Positions 19,542 through 30,210 of a DNA stretch of 64,000 nucleotides are shown one piece after another. The stretch is taken from NCBI GenBank assembly GCA_913061515.1, contig CAJXSF010000004.1:34619-98618 (forward strand), in the 5' to 3' direction. The stretch's first letter is position 1, and each line of letters begins with the position of its first letter. The translations under genes and the position numbers were made by a program. Below the pieces are notes generated by a model. The model had not been told where the DNA came from, searched no databases, and was given only the letters and a program-made list of their open reading frames with translations. The DNA comes from an uncultured Gammaproteobacteria bacterium. Its GTDB lineage: Bacteria; Pseudomonadota; Gammaproteobacteria; Pseudomonadales; Pseudohongiellaceae.

Positions 19542-22232
19542 ATGACTAAAAGACCGGAACAAGAACCACAAACGCTTCAAACTACCGCGAAAAGTGACGA
19601 GCTTGCGACTTTGCGCACACTTCGTGTCAATGACCAAGATTATGACTACCACAGCCTTGAAGTGTTGTCCGAACTGGGTCTGCATGGTGTTGAACGTCTT
19701 CCCTTTACTTTGAAAATTCTTCTCGAAAACCAGTTAAGGCGGCTTGATGGCATTAGCGTCACACGCGCTGACGTAGAAGCGATGCTTGCGTGGGGTGACA
19801 CTCAGAGCTCAAAACATGAGATTAGTTTCATGCCAGCGCGCGTCCTTATGCAAGATTTCACGGGTGTTCCCGCTGTCGTTGACCTTGCTGCAATGAGAGC
19901 CGCCGTCGAAGCGCAAGGTGGAGACCCCGCCGTGGTCAATCCTCTAAGCCCTGTCGATTTGGTCATCGACCACTCGGTAACGGTCGACCGCTACGCGCAG
20001 CAAAGCGCCTACAAAGACAACGTCATCATTGAGATGGAGCGCAATAAAGAGCGTTATGAGTTTCTTCGTTGGGGGCAGGACGCCTTCACTAATTTTCGAG
20101 TCGTGCCACCCGGTACGGGTATCTGCCATCAGGTCAACCTTGAGTTTCTTGCTAAAGCAGTATGGTCTACGTCGCAAAATGGGCGTCAGATTGCTTACCC
20201 AGACTCGTTGGTGGGAACAGACAGTCATACGACGATGGTCAATGGGCTCGGTGTATTAGGATGGGGAGTGGGTGGTATCGAAGCCGAAGCGGCGATGTTA
20301 GGCCAGCCCATGGCAATGCGCATTCCCGAGGTGGTTGGATTCTGTTTCGAAGGCAGCCTTCGTGAAGGTATTACGGCAACTGATCTAGTATTGACAGTGG
20401 CAGAAAAATTGCGAGCCCATGGGGTGGTGGGCAAGTTCGTTGAATTCTATGGGCCTGGTTTGGATAGCTTGTCGTTGGCAGACCGCGCGACGATTGCCAA
20501 TATGTCGCCTGAATATGGTGCCACTTGTAGTTTTTTTGCTATTGATGCAGAAACGCTACGTTATCTTGAGTTAACAGGGCGCGACGAAAACACTGTGGCT
20601 CTAGTCGAGGCCTATTGTAAAGCGCAAGGTTTATGGCGTACTGGGAATGAAGCCACGTTGTACAGCAGCACAGTGACATTAAATCTCGATGAGGTGTTGC
20701 CGTGTTTGGCTGGTCCTAAGCGACCACAAGATAGGGTATTGCTTGGCAAAATTCCTAAGGCGATCGAAGATCAGCTCGATGGGGATATCCGCAAGTCCAT
20801 TGAAGTCAGTTCGGAACACTACTCCTTGCATGATGGGGATGTTGTGATTGCTGCCATTACCTCCTGCACAAATACCTCGAACCCAGCGGTGATGATGGCA
20901 GCTGGCTTGTTAGCCAAAAATGCCATTGCGAAAGGCTTGCAACGTAAACCCTGGGTGAAGACTTCTTTAGCGCCGGGTTCAAAAGTGGTAACAAGTTACT
21001 TAGAGGCTGCGGGTTTGCAGGACTCATTAGACACCCTTGGTTTTAACCTGGTCGGTTATGGGTGTACAACATGTATCGGCAACTCCGGCCCCTTGAACGA
21101 CAATATTGAAGAAGCGATTGAAGTGGCAGGCCTGACAGTATGTTCGGTGCTCTCTGGCAATAGGAACTTCGAAGGGCGCATTCATCCTCGGGTGCGAGCC
21201 AATTGGTTGGCATCGCCTCCCTTGGTTGTGGCCTATGCGCTTGCAGGCACGATGAATATTGATATTAGCAGTAAACCTATAGGGCATGATAAACATGGTG
21301 TGGCGGTTTATCTGAAGGATATATGGCCAAGCAGTGCCGATATTACGGCGGCGATGGCACAAGTGAGCCGTGAGATGTTTGTGCATGATTACGGCCAAGT
21401 GTTCGATGGTAATCCAGATTGGAATGCGATTCCGGTTGATAAATCGAAAACCTATAAATGGAACGACGAGTCTACTTATATCCGCAATCCGCCATTCTTT
21501 AGTAAAGAGATGGCGGTTAAATCGGGCGATATTCACGGCGCTAGAGTGTTAGCTTTGCTGGGTGATTCAGTGACTACTGATCATATTTCTCCGGCAGGGG
21601 CCATAGGAAAAAGCACGCCGGCAGGGCGATATTTGAAACAACATGGCATAGAGCCTAAGGAGTTTAACTCCTATGGTGCGCGCCGTGGTAACCACGAGGT
21701 AATGATGCGCGGAACGTTCGCCAATGTGCGAATCCGTAACGAGATGCTCACCGATGTCGAAGGCGGCTATACCAAAATCTTGCCTGAGAAAGAACAAATG
21801 AGCATTTATGATGCGGCGATGAAATATCAAGAGCGTCAGGTGCCTTTAGTAATTATTGCGGGCAAAGAATACGGTACTGGTTCAAGCCGTGATTGGGCTG
21901 CAAAGGGCACTCGCTTATTAGGCATTAAAGCTGTCATTGCCGAGAGCTTTGAACGCATTCATCGCTCAAATTTGGCTGGTATGGGGGTTTTGCCGCTGCA
22001 ATTTCCGGAGGGTGTTTCACGCAAGACACTAGGTTTGAAAGGCACAGAGTCTGTCAATATTTTAGGCTTGGAGAACTTGCAAGCAGGGCAAATGTTGAGC
22101 GTTGAATTTACTCAAGACGGGGGCGAGCCGCAACGCTGCGAAGTGCTGTGTCGACTCGATACTGAGGATGACTTAGCCTACTACTTGCGTGGTGGGATTA
22201 TGCCGTATGTATTGGATAAACTTCTTGCTTAA
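19542..22232 (+). CDS. acnA: Aconitate hydratase AcnA
   Basis: Motifs GTDSHTTMVNGLGVLGWGVGGIEAEA, AAITSCTNTSNPAVMMAAGLLAKNA, GYGCTTCIGNSGPL, GKEYGTGSSRDWAAKGT. Confidence 0.97.
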   Translation: MTKRPEQEPQTLQTTAKSDELATLRTLRVNDQDYDYHSLEVLSELGLHGVERLPFTLKILLENQLRRLDGISVTRADVEAMLAWGDTQSSKHEISFMPARVLMQDFTGVPAVVDLAAMRAAVEAQGGDPAVVNPLSPVDLVIDHSVTVDRYAQQSAYKDNVIIEMERNKERYEFLRWGQDAFTNFRVVPPGTGICHQVNLEFLAKAVWSTSQNGRQIAYPDSLVGTDSHTTMVNGLGVLGWGVGGIEAEAAMLGQPMAMRIPEVVGFCFEGSLREGITATDLVLTVAEKLRAHGVVGKFVEFYGPGLDSLSLADRATIANMSPEYGATCSFFAIDAETLRYLELTGRDENTVALVEAYCKAQGLWRTGNEATLYSSTVTLNLDEVLPCLAGPKRPQDRVLLGKIPKAIEDQLDGDIRKSIEVSSEHYSLHDGDVVIAAITSCTNTSNPAVMMAAGLLAKNAIAKGLQRKPWVKTSLAPGSKVVTSYLEAAGLQDSLDTLGFNLVGYGCTTCIGNSGPLNDNIEEAIEVAGLTVCSVLSGNRNFEGRIHPRVRANWLASPPLVVAYALAGTMNIDISSKPIGHDKHGVAVYLKDIWPSSADITAAMAQVSREMFVHDYGQVFDGNPDWNAIPVDKSKTYKWNDESTYIRNPPFFSKEMAVKSGDIHGARVLALLGDSVTTDHISPAGAIGKSTPAGRYLKQHGIEPKEFNSYGARRGNHEVMMRGTFANVRIRNEMLTDVEGGYTKILPEKEQMSIYDAAMKYQERQVPLVIIAGKEYGTGSSRDWAAKGTRLLGIKAVIAESFERIHRSNLAGMGVLPLQFPEGVSRKTLGLKGTESVNILGLENLQAGQMLSVEFTQDGGEPQRCEVLCRLDTEDDLAYYLRGGIMPYVLDKLLA

Positions 22233-22244
22233 CAAGGCGTTGCG

Positions 22245-23660
22245 ATGAATGAGTCAGCCCGGTTCCGTGTCGAGAAAGACAGCATGGGAGAGATCCAAGT
22301 GCCGGAGGCAGCGCTGTGGGGTGCGCAGACACAGCGCTCCTTGCTGCATTTTAATATTGGTGATGATCACTTTAATTCGGCATTCATTCACGCCTTTGCG
22401 TTAGTCAAAAAGGCAGCGGCTCTGTCTAATTTAGAGTTGGGTGCCTTGGACGACACGCAAGCTGCGTTGATTGTACAAGCTTGTGATGAGATCTGTGCTG
22501 GCAAGCACGAGGATCAGTTTCCTCTGTCTGTTTGGCAAACCGGCAGCGGTACGCAAACCAATATGAACGTGAATGAAGTCATCGCAAATCGGGGCAATGA
22601 GCTCGCCGGTAATGCTCGTGGCAGCAATACGCCATTGCATCCCAACGATCATGTTAACAAAGCCCAATCTTCCAATGACGTGTTTCCAACTGTTATGCAT
22701 GTGGCCACCATGCAGGCGCTCAAAGTCCAGTTAATGCCGTCATTAGATGTGTTGCTGGGCACCCTTGCCGAAAAAAGCGCGGAATTCGATGGGCAGATAA
22801 AGAGCGGGCGTACCCATATGATGGATGCTACGCCTGTCACCTTAGGGCAGGAGTTTGCTGCCTATCATGCGCAAATAGGCTATGCACGCAAACAGTTGCA
22901 AGAGGCGCAGAGTGCAGTAGCCCAACTTGCCATTGGTGGCAGTGCTGTTGGTACAGGTTTGAATACGGATCCTCGATGGGCTGAAATGGTAGCTTCTCAC
23001 ATCAGTGCGTTGACTTCTTATGAGTTCGTCTCAGCTGACAATAAGTTTATGGCCCTGGCAGGGCATGAAGCGTTGGTTGACCTTCATGGTCGTTTAAATC
23101 TTCTCAGCACTGCCTTGTATAAAATGGCCAGTGATATTCGTTTAATGAATAGCGGCCCGCGTTGTGGCCTGGCTGAGATCACAATTCCAGCAAACGAGCC
23201 TGGAAGTTCGATAATGCCAGGCAAAGTAAACCCTACCCAGGTCGAGGCGCTCACCATGGTGTGTTTGCGTGTAATGGGCAATAACTCAACAGTTTCTATG
23301 GCTGGAAGTCAGGGGCAATTCCAGCTTAACGTCTATAAGCCACTGATAATTCATACAATATTGGACTCTATTCGCCTCCTTAGCGACGCTATGACTAGTT
23401 TCGGTGAACACTGTTTGGCAGGCATTGCGCCTCAGTCAGACAATCTGGCGCGCTATGTAGAGCGCTCATTAATGCTTGTCACAGCGCTCAGCCCTGTTAT
23501 CGGATATGATCAGGCAGCCAAAGCGGCTAAACATGCCGATGAAAACGATATGAGTTTGCGCGAAGCTGTAGTGGCACTAGGTTTGCTAAGTGACGCAGAG
23601 TTTGACGCAAGGGTCGATGCTCGTAAGATGCTGTTTCCGTTCGATAACAAAACTCGCTAA
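22245..23660 (+). CDS. fumC: Class II fumarate hydratase
   Basis: GSSIMPGKVNPTQ signature, QTGSGTQTNMNVNEVIANR, SGRTHMMDATPVTLGQE. Confidence 0.96.
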   Translation: MNESARFRVEKDSMGEIQVPEAALWGAQTQRSLLHFNIGDDHFNSAFIHAFALVKKAAALSNLELGALDDTQAALIVQACDEICAGKHEDQFPLSVWQTGSGTQTNMNVNEVIANRGNELAGNARGSNTPLHPNDHVNKAQSSNDVFPTVMHVATMQALKVQLMPSLDVLLGTLAEKSAEFDGQIKSGRTHMMDATPVTLGQEFAAYHAQIGYARKQLQEAQSAVAQLAIGGSAVGTGLNTDPRWAEMVASHISALTSYEFVSADNKFMALAGHEALVDLHGRLNLLSTALYKMASDIRLMNSGPRCGLAEITIPANEPGSSIMPGKVNPTQVEALTMVCLRVMGNNSTVSMAGSQGQFQLNVYKPLIIHTILDSIRLLSDAMTSFGEHCLAGIAPQSDNLARYVERSLMLVTALSPVIGYDQAAKAAKHADENDMSLREAVVALGLLSDAEFDARVDARKMLFPFDNKTR

Positions 23661-23693
23661 ACTCCACCTCCCAGAGCTTGAAATAGAGTAAGT

Positions 23694-25250
23694 ATGGAAT
23701 TCCTGTTAGACCCTACTATATGGGTGGCGTTGTTGACCTTGATTATTCTCGAGGTCGTTCTTGGCATCGATAACCTTGTGTTTATTGCCATTTTGGCCAA
23801 TAAGCTGCCCCCTCATCAACGCGATCACGCCCGTATAACTGGGCTTGGGCTTGCTGTAGTCATGCGCTTGGGCTTGCTCAGTGGCGTGTCTTGGTTGGTC
23901 ACACTGACCACCCCGATATTTTCAGTGTTTGCACACGACTTTTCTGGTCGTGATTTAATTCTCTTATTTGGCGGGCTATTCCTACTATTTAAAGCCACGA
24001 CCGAGCTGCATGAACGCCTTGAAGGGAGTACGCGCACCGAAATAGAGAACCGCGTCTATGCCGGTTTCTGGCTGGTGGTGTCGCAGATTGTGGTACTGGA
24101 CGCTGTGTTCTCTTTAGATGCCGTGATCACCGCCGTCGGCATGGTAGACAACCTTTACGTCATGATGACTGCAGTTGTGATCTCAGTCAGCTTGATGCTC
24201 GCCGCTTCTAAGCCTTTAACGCAATTTGTCGATGCGCATCCCACAGTGGTGGTGTTGTGCTTGAGCTTTCTATTGATGATCGGTCTCAGTCTTGTCGCTG
24301 AAGGGTTTGGCTTTCATATTCCGAAAGGGTATTTGTACGCGGCTATTGGCTTCTCGATTACTATCGAATTTTTCAATCAAGTGGCCTATGCAAACCGACA
24401 AAAGCAAGAAGAGCGCTTGCCGCTGCGTGAGCGCACAGCGGCTGCTGTTTTGAGCTTATTAGGGGGGCGTGCTTACGACCAACCTGAGTCTAATGTTGAA
24501 AGCGCCGGGCCTGAAGACTTGTCGGCTTTCCATGTGGCAGAGCGCAATATGGTCACGGGAGTTTTGACCTTGGCAGAGCGCTCGGTGCGTTCATTAATGA
24601 CGCCCCGAACGGATATGTCATGGGTGAATCTAAATGACGATGTGAGTGTTATTCGAGCGATGTTGATCGATACGCCACATAGTTTCTTCCCCGTTTGCCG
24701 TGGCGGCCTCGACGATATTGTCGGCATAGCAAGGGCAAAAGATCTGCTCAACGATTTGGCGACTAACGAACAAATTACCCTAGGTGAAAATCTACGCGAG
24801 CCGATTTTTGTGCCGGACTCCATTGCCGTTTTACCGTTAATTGAAACGCTGCGCCGATCTAAGGGGCAGCTCGTGCTAGTGGTCGATGAATACGGAACCA
24901 TTCAAGGGCTCATCACGCCTATCGACGTCTTTGAGGCTATTGCTGGTGAGTTTCCAGATGAAGATGAAACGCCTGCTATCGAGTCTATCGATGAGAATAC
25001 TTGGTTGGTGGCCGGACATGCGGATTTGCACGAACTCTCGCGAGTGCTAGAAACCAGCGTTTTCGACGAAGATATTGAGGACTACTCAACTATAGCCGGC
25101 TTTTTGATGAGTAAGTTTGATCAACTGCCCGACGTCAACGCACGCCTAGAGCTGCGCGGGTTCCTCTTCACGGTAAAGCAAGTGGAAGAGCAACGCATAG
25201 CAGAAGTGGAAATCATGCGGGTTTTGCAGCAGGACCTCTACATCAGTTAG
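23694..25250 (+). CDS. TerC family membrane protein with CBS-pair and CorC/HlyC-type domain
   Basis: TerC motifs ([35 protein letters not shown]), CBS region ([13 protein letters not shown]), transporter-associated C-terminus. Confidence 0.92.
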   Translation: MEFLLDPTIWVALLTLIILEVVLGIDNLVFIAILANKLPPHQRDHARITGLGLAVVMRLGLLSGVSWLVTLTTPIFSVFAHDFSGRDLILLFGGLFLLFKATTELHERLEGSTRTEIENRVYAGFWLVVSQIVVLDAVFSLDAVITAVGMVDNLYVMMTAVVISVSLMLAASKPLTQFVDAHPTVVVLCLSFLLMIGLSLVAEGFGFHIPKGYLYAAIGFSITIEFFNQVAYANRQKQEERLPLRERTAAAVLSLLGGRAYDQPESNVESAGPEDLSAFHVAERNMVTGVLTLAERSVRSLMTPRTDMSWVNLNDDVSVIRAMLIDTPHSFFPVCRGGLDDIVGIARAKDLLNDLATNEQITLGENLREPIFVPDSIAVLPLIETLRRSKGQLVLVVDEYGTIQGLITPIDVFEAIAGEFPDEDETPAIESIDENTWLVAGHADLHELSRVLETSVFDEDIEDYSTIAGFLMSKFDQLPDVNARLELRGFLFTVKQVEEQRIAEVEIMRVLQQDLYIS

Positions 25251-25273
25251 TAGAGGCCCTGTGAAGTATAGGT

Positions 25274-25939
25274 CTACTGTGGAGCAGCGATCACTTGCAG
25301 CTCTACGCGGCGATTTTGCGCACGCCCTGACTCAGTTGCGTTAGACGCAATCGGTTGGTCTGGACCCATCCCCTGCGAGATGATTCGGCTTTGATCGACA
25401 CCTTGCCCTGCCAAATAATTAGCGACGCTCGTCGCGCGGCGATTGGACAAATTGTAGTTGTAATCGGCACTGCCCGTAGAGTCAGTGTGGCCGTTGACTT
25501 GCAGGCGTGTATCTTTGTATTTGTATAACACTGTTGCCACCGAATCCAACACTGGTTGAAATTGTGGGCGCAACGAATATTCGTTCGTGTTGAAGGTGAT
25601 GTTGCCAGGCATGATGAGATCCAGTCGATCGCCATTACGCTGAACTTGCACGCCTGTGCCTTGTAGCTGCTGTCGTAACTCAGCCTCTTGTACGTCCATG
25701 TAGGCACCAACTCCGGCGCCAATGGCACCACAGCCAGCGGCAGCATTGCGCGCATGCTGACCGTTCTCAATAGCGCCCACTAGACCACACACAACAGAGC
25801 CAATAGCGCCATATTGGGCGGCACGGCTAACCTGTTGTTCGCCGGTATAGGGGTTGATTGTCGTACAACTTGCCAGTAGCAGGCCTGCGGCCATTAGGGT
25901 TACGGCGCGTTTATGTTTAAATCCTTCCGTCATCTTCAA
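25274..25939 (-). CDS. OmpA family lipoprotein
   Basis: Lipobox LLLASC; OmpA-C motif VNGHTDSTGSADYNYNLSNRRATSVANYL. Confidence 0.9.
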   Translation of the reverse strand: MKMTEGFKHKRAVTLMAAGLLLASCTTINPYTGEQQVSRAAQYGAIGSVVCGLVGAIENGQHARNAAAGCGAIGAGVGAYMDVQEAELRQQLQGTGVQVQRNGDRLDLIMPGNITFNTNEYSLRPQFQPVLDSVATVLYKYKDTRLQVNGHTDSTGSADYNYNLSNRRATSVANYLAGQGVDQSRIISQGMGPDQPIASNATESGRAQNRRVELQVIAAPQ

Positions 25940-26143
25940 TACTCCTGTATTGCTAAACTCGACACTACTGTAGACAAGAAGGTGGGTCGATGTACACCTT
26001 TATGCAAAGATTAAACCTTGCAATGTGAACTGTTGCTTAATTTGCAAACAAACTCGCTAGCAAACTGATCTAGTTCGTCTCGATGGCGCAGCGGAACTTC
26101 TAGGTGCTAGAAGAAAATTGTTTTAAGCTCCCCATTTACGCTC

Positions 26144-27523
26144 TTGTACGTGCTCCGAGGACTTATGAGTCAAGCCGAATACCAAGCCAAGGTGAAAATA
26201 CTTTCTGACCGTTTGTTGGAGTTGCAGCAACCGATTCGAATACTGGATGCCATCAAATGGCCAGCCCATTTTGAACACGATTTTTTAGCCACTGGCGGAA
26301 AAGTGTTGCCCGCCGTTAATCGTGATTATTACGAGCGTATGCCGCTCAATTTCGATCCCGATCTATTGCGTGCCCGTTTCAAAGAATTACGCGACGATGT
26401 GCGAAGAAGTTTGGGCCGTCGTGACGGCTTAGGTGGCATACTACGCGATACGATCAATCAATACCTAGTGGTAATTGATTTGCTAGTGAGTCGTGGCACT
26501 CCCGCGTTTGGCAAGCTTAGTAAAGAACTCTATGGTTCGGCTTCTGACAAGATGCGTGGAGATAGAAAAACCCTAAGAACTTTGGGTGAAAAACTTTGCC
26601 AGCTATTCTCACTGCCATCGGCCGAACATATTAGTCGCCCATATGGTAAAGATATTCCGGCAACACAAGCTGTCGATATTCTTCAACAAAAGCTCAACCC
26701 GTATTTTCCTCCCGGGGATATCCGCGTGATGTTGAGCGATGGGATCGTGTCTGATGCGGCCGCAGGTGGCGACTACATCAAAATCAACCAAGACTCTGCG
26801 TTCTCTGAGTTTGATCTACAAATTTTGGAGGTCCATGAAGGCTGGGTGCATGTTGGTACGACCTTGAATGGGCGCAATCAACCTTGGGCCACTTGGCTAA
26901 GTGTCGGCTCGCCTCGCGTGACCGCCTGTCAAGAAGGGCTAGCTGTGTTAATGGAGACGCTCACCTTTAGTTCATACCCGAAAAGAGCACTAAAGATTAG
27001 TGACCGCGTAATTGCCATCGATATGGCGGAACGCGGAGCAAACTTCGTCGAAGTCTATCAATACTTTGTTGAAAGAGGTTTGAGCGAACATGAAAGCTAT
27101 AAGATCACCCAAAGAGTCTTTCGTGGTGGCACTCTGGATGGGGGCTCTATCTTCACCAAAGATCTCTCTTATTTACGTGGTTTTGTCGAAAACGTGAACT
27201 TTATTCGCAGTGCGATCAACTCGGGTGTGCCGGAAGTGATTCCGATGCTGTTTGTCGGCAAAGTGACCTTGGATGATATTCCCGTTTTGTATCAGCATTA
27301 CCTTGAAGGAACGATAGAGGGCCCCCAACATATGCCTGCTATGTTTAAAAATATGAACGGCTTATATGTTTGGTTTGGCTTCTCCAGCGGTATCGCCGTG
27401 ATTAATATCAGCCGAGTACAAAAGCATTTTGATGGTCTGTTCCGCAATATGCCCAAGGCTGATCCGGTCTATAGCACCGAGACGATTCCTCGCGGCCCAA
27501 GCGAAGGTCAAGCTATCGAATAA
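26144..27523 (+). CDS. DUF1704 / flavohemoglobin expression-modulating QEGLA motif protein (start may be ATG at 26165)
   Basis: QEGLA motif within TACQEGLAVLMETLTF; HEGWVH motif; 459 aa. Confidence 0.85.
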   Translation: MYVLRGLMSQAEYQAKVKILSDRLLELQQPIRILDAIKWPAHFEHDFLATGGKVLPAVNRDYYERMPLNFDPDLLRARFKELRDDVRRSLGRRDGLGGILRDTINQYLVVIDLLVSRGTPAFGKLSKELYGSASDKMRGDRKTLRTLGEKLCQLFSLPSAEHISRPYGKDIPATQAVDILQQKLNPYFPPGDIRVMLSDGIVSDAAAGGDYIKINQDSAFSEFDLQILEVHEGWVHVGTTLNGRNQPWATWLSVGSPRVTACQEGLAVLMETLTFSSYPKRALKISDRVIAIDMAERGANFVEVYQYFVERGLSEHESYKITQRVFRGGTLDGGSIFTKDLSYLRGFVENVNFIRSAINSGVPEVIPMLFVGKVTLDDIPVLYQHYLEGTIEGPQHMPAMFKNMNGLYVWFGFSSGIAVINISRVQKHFDGLFRNMPKADPVYSTETIPRGPSEGQAIE

Positions 27524-27545
27524 CCAATGAAAGGAATGCAGTGAA

Positions 27546-28427
27546 ATGAAACGAGTTGCCCTGTTTTTAATGACTAACCTAGCCATTATTGTGGTGCTGA
27601 GTATTACCCTACGCCTGTTAGGGGTAGAGCGCATTCTTGATGAACAAGGTGCGGGATTGGACTTGAATAGTTTGTTGATTTTCTCCGCTGTGTTTGGTTT
27701 TGGCGGCGCGTTTATCTCTTTAGCGATGTCGAAGTGGATCGCCAAACGCTCAACGGGTGCGCAGGTGATTATCCAGCCTAGAAACGCGACAGAGCAGTGG
27801 CTAGTCGATACAGTTCGAGCGCAGGCTCAGAAGGCCGGTATTGGCATGCCGGAGGTGGCGATATTCAATTCGCCGCAGGTCAATGCGTTTGCCACTGGTG
27901 CTAGCCGTAATAAGTCTTTGGTGGCGGTTAGCTCTGGGCTATTGCAAAGTATGAGCAGAAATGAAGCCGAGGCGGTTCTAGCGCACGAAGTCACACACGT
28001 AGCAAATGGCGACATGGTAACGTTGACCTTAATTCAAGGGGTGGTGAATACCTTTGTGATTTTCTTCTCACGGGTGATCGGCCACTTTATCGACAGAGTC
28101 GTGTTCAAGACTGAAAGAGGCCACGGCCCCGCATTTTGGATCACCAGCATCATTGCTGAGATAGTCCTTGGGTTTCTCGCCTCGACAATCGTGATGTGGT
28201 TCAGCCGTCAGCGCGAATACCGCGCCGATGCTGGCGGTGCATCACTTGCTGGCAAGCAGAATATGATTGCCGCCTTGCAGAGATTGCAGCAGGGGCAAGC
28301 CACTCAAATGCCTGATGAACTAGTCGCCTTCGGCATTAGCAATCGTGGCGCCAGTGGCATCTCGAAACTGTTTATGTCCCACCCGCCGTTGAGTGAGCGC
28401 ATCGCAGCCCTGCAACGAGGTGCATAA
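27546..28427 (+). CDS. htpX: Membrane zinc protease HtpX
   Basis: HEVTH zinc motif ([34 protein letters not shown]), four TM segments, [10 protein letters not shown]. Confidence 0.97.
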   Translation: MKRVALFLMTNLAIIVVLSITLRLLGVERILDEQGAGLDLNSLLIFSAVFGFGGAFISLAMSKWIAKRSTGAQVIIQPRNATEQWLVDTVRAQAQKAGIGMPEVAIFNSPQVNAFATGASRNKSLVAVSSGLLQSMSRNEAEAVLAHEVTHVANGDMVTLTLIQGVVNTFVIFFSRVIGHFIDRVVFKTERGHGPAFWITSIIAEIVLGFLASTIVMWFSRQREYRADAGGASLAGKQNMIAALQRLQQGQATQMPDELVAFGISNRGASGISKLFMSHPPLSERIAALQRGA

Positions 28428-28453
28428 AAGCTAAATAATATTTAAACTCCCTA

Positions 28454-28488
28454 TCCCGAATTTCGCAGAGCTATCGCGGAATTCGGGA
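28454..28488. repeat. Inverted repeat downstream of htpX, terminator-like but without a T run
   Basis: tcccgaatttcgc ... gcggaattcggga, 12 of 13 positions paired. Confidence 0.5.
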
Positions 28489-28665
28489 GCATATCTCCTT
28501 GATTGTCTTCTCGAAACTCCCCACATTTATTGGCGCAATCCCCATTCCTGTCCTAGATTTAAATTGTGCTTAGCAATCTGAGACGTCTGATCGCTGAGCT
28601 ATACATTGACGGGCTCGCAAGCAACTTTAAAGGAATAAATTTGAGCAATATATAAGGAGAACAAT

Positions 28666-28884
28666 ATGCGTGAACTAAGCGTAGTTGAGATTGATGAGGT
28701 GAGTGGTGGACGATTTGAAGATTCAGTTCCTTATTTTACAACAATGATTGCAGTTGGGATGTCGACTTTTGGTAGCTCTTGGGGAGCTGTTGGTGTCGGC
28801 TTGGCTATTGCTGTTGCGCCAGCAGCTGTTGGGGTAATGTCTGTTCTTGCCGTTGGTGGTGGCATAGCGCTGATGAGAGACTAG
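28666..28884 (+). CDS. Small peptide with double-glycine leader; candidate class II bacteriocin/microcin-like or other GG-processed peptide
   Basis: MRELSVVEIDEVSGG matches the LSxxE[LI]xx[IV]xGG leader consensus; Gly/Ala/Val-rich hydrophobic core; RBS aaggag before the ATG. Confidence 0.75.
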   Translation: MRELSVVEIDEVSGGRFEDSVPYFTTMIAVGMSTFGSSWGAVGVGLAIAVAPAAVGVMSVLAVGGGIALMRD

Positions 28885-28966
28885 ATGTCGCAGTTATGAG
28901 GCGATAAGTATAGAGGCGAGGTAACGCTCTTAATGTTTCGTTATCTCGTCCTTGGGGGATATGTTT

Positions 28967-30199
28967 ATGACCGACTCTGACATTGGTGGTTGTGATGAGA
29001 TATCTTGCAAGAATTTTGTACTAAATACTGAAAAAGTTTTAGTGCTTTATCCAGTACGCGCAGCATATAAATTTCAATGCCTTCGAGCAATGCTACTAGT
29101 ACTGATTCTGGGCTATTTGCTTTTATATTTGAACTGGATTAGTGATCTTAAAGATCAGAGTTTAATCGTTTCTAGCTTCTATGTTTCTATAGTTATTGTG
29201 TTGGCAATGCTAGTTGTTCTATATCTGGTAATGGCACGATATCAGTTAAATGTAGAAGTTTATAAAGATAGGCTGGAGTATCCAGTTTATTACTTCTGGA
29301 AACGTACACTTAGTTTTAAGGTTGTATTTAGCTTAGAAAGAATTGGATTCGGGGGGGCAGTGCGAGCTTTGGTTGTCGGAAATCTTGACGGTGGTTTGAC
29401 CGTATTCGATAGAAAAAGATTTTCGCGAGAAAGTGATTTTATGGAGCTAGAAACTTTACTTTCTAAGTTGGTAAATGAGAATAAAACTCCAAATAAACGT
29501 TTGAAAACTTTGTATGTCCATGAAAGCAAATTCAACAGTTTTTTGGTTCAGGTTGTGCTTATATTTTTTCTTGTCCTCCCACTTGTGCTTTTAAAAGGTA
29601 TTGCAGAACAAGAGTATTTTGCTGCACTAGAAGTTGGAGCTTTGACTAAATTAGTAGAGAGAGGAGAAGAAATCTATAGATTTTTTTCAGCATTTTTTCT
29701 ACACAGCGGGTCTATACATTTGTTCAGTAACTTGATTGGATTTACTTTTCTTGCCGAATCTCTTTTGCGTCTTTGCGATACTTGCCGCTTTCTTTTCATT
29801 TTACTAGTTTCTGCCTTCATTGGCTCAATAACAAGTCTTTATCTTTCTCCTCACGAATATGTAATTGGTGCGTCAGGAGGAATATTTGGGTTATTTGGCG
29901 CGTACTGCGTCGTCAAGTTCACGAAATACCTGCCAGGTTTAGTGAGTCAGCGATCCAACAAAATGGTCTTTGCAATCATTGCGCTGCAAGTAGCTATCGA
30001 ATACTTCGTCGACGGCATCGACTCCTATAGTCATGTAGGAGGTTTTATTGCCGGTGCGCTTTGCATGGGCTTGTTCCTTTACTTCGCCAAAGAGCAATCT
30101 ATCTACAAATCGACTATGCTTGAAAAAGGTCTCGCAGTGTTGCTTTCGGGTGCCTACATTTGGGGCTTAGCGACTTTCCTAGCGAAGGTGTACGCGTAG
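28967..30199 (+). CDS. Rhomboid family intramembrane serine protease with extra N-terminal TM/PH-like region
   Basis: GASGG (catalytic Ser), HSGSIHLFSNLIGF, YSHVGGFIAGAL (catalytic His), multiple TMs; ATG at 28967 has a GGGGGA RBS (ORF track 28952). Confidence 0.88.
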   Translation: MTDSDIGGCDEISCKNFVLNTEKVLVLYPVRAAYKFQCLRAMLLVLILGYLLLYLNWISDLKDQSLIVSSFYVSIVIVLAMLVVLYLVMARYQLNVEVYKDRLEYPVYYFWKRTLSFKVVFSLERIGFGGAVRALVVGNLDGGLTVFDRKRFSRESDFMELETLLSKLVNENKTPNKRLKTLYVHESKFNSFLVQVVLIFFLVLPLVLLKGIAEQEYFAALEVGALTKLVERGEEIYRFFSAFFLHSGSIHLFSNLIGFTFLAESLLRLCDTCRFLFILLVSAFIGSITSLYLSPHEYVIGASGGIFGLFGAYCVVKFTKYLPGLVSQRSNKMVFAIIALQVAIEYFVDGIDSYSHVGGFIAGALCMGLFLYFAKEQSIYKSTMLEKGLAVLLSGAYIWGLATFLAKVYA

Positions 30200-30210
30200 C
30201 CTCACGGGGT

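Noticed and set aside
21027-21536. 169-aa ORF antisense to acnA
   Set aside because: Fully inside a strongly conserved coding gene; low-complexity His/Arg-rich translation typical of a shadow frame.
23694-25250. TerC protein as part of a tellurite-resistance or phage-defence ter cluster
   Set aside because: TerC-CBS-CorC fusions are common housekeeping membrane proteins and no terZABDEF genes are present.
26030-26110. Possible tRNA-like or structured RNA upstream of the QEGLA gene
   Set aside because: No cloverleaf or TpsiC GGTTCRAAY-type motif could be found.
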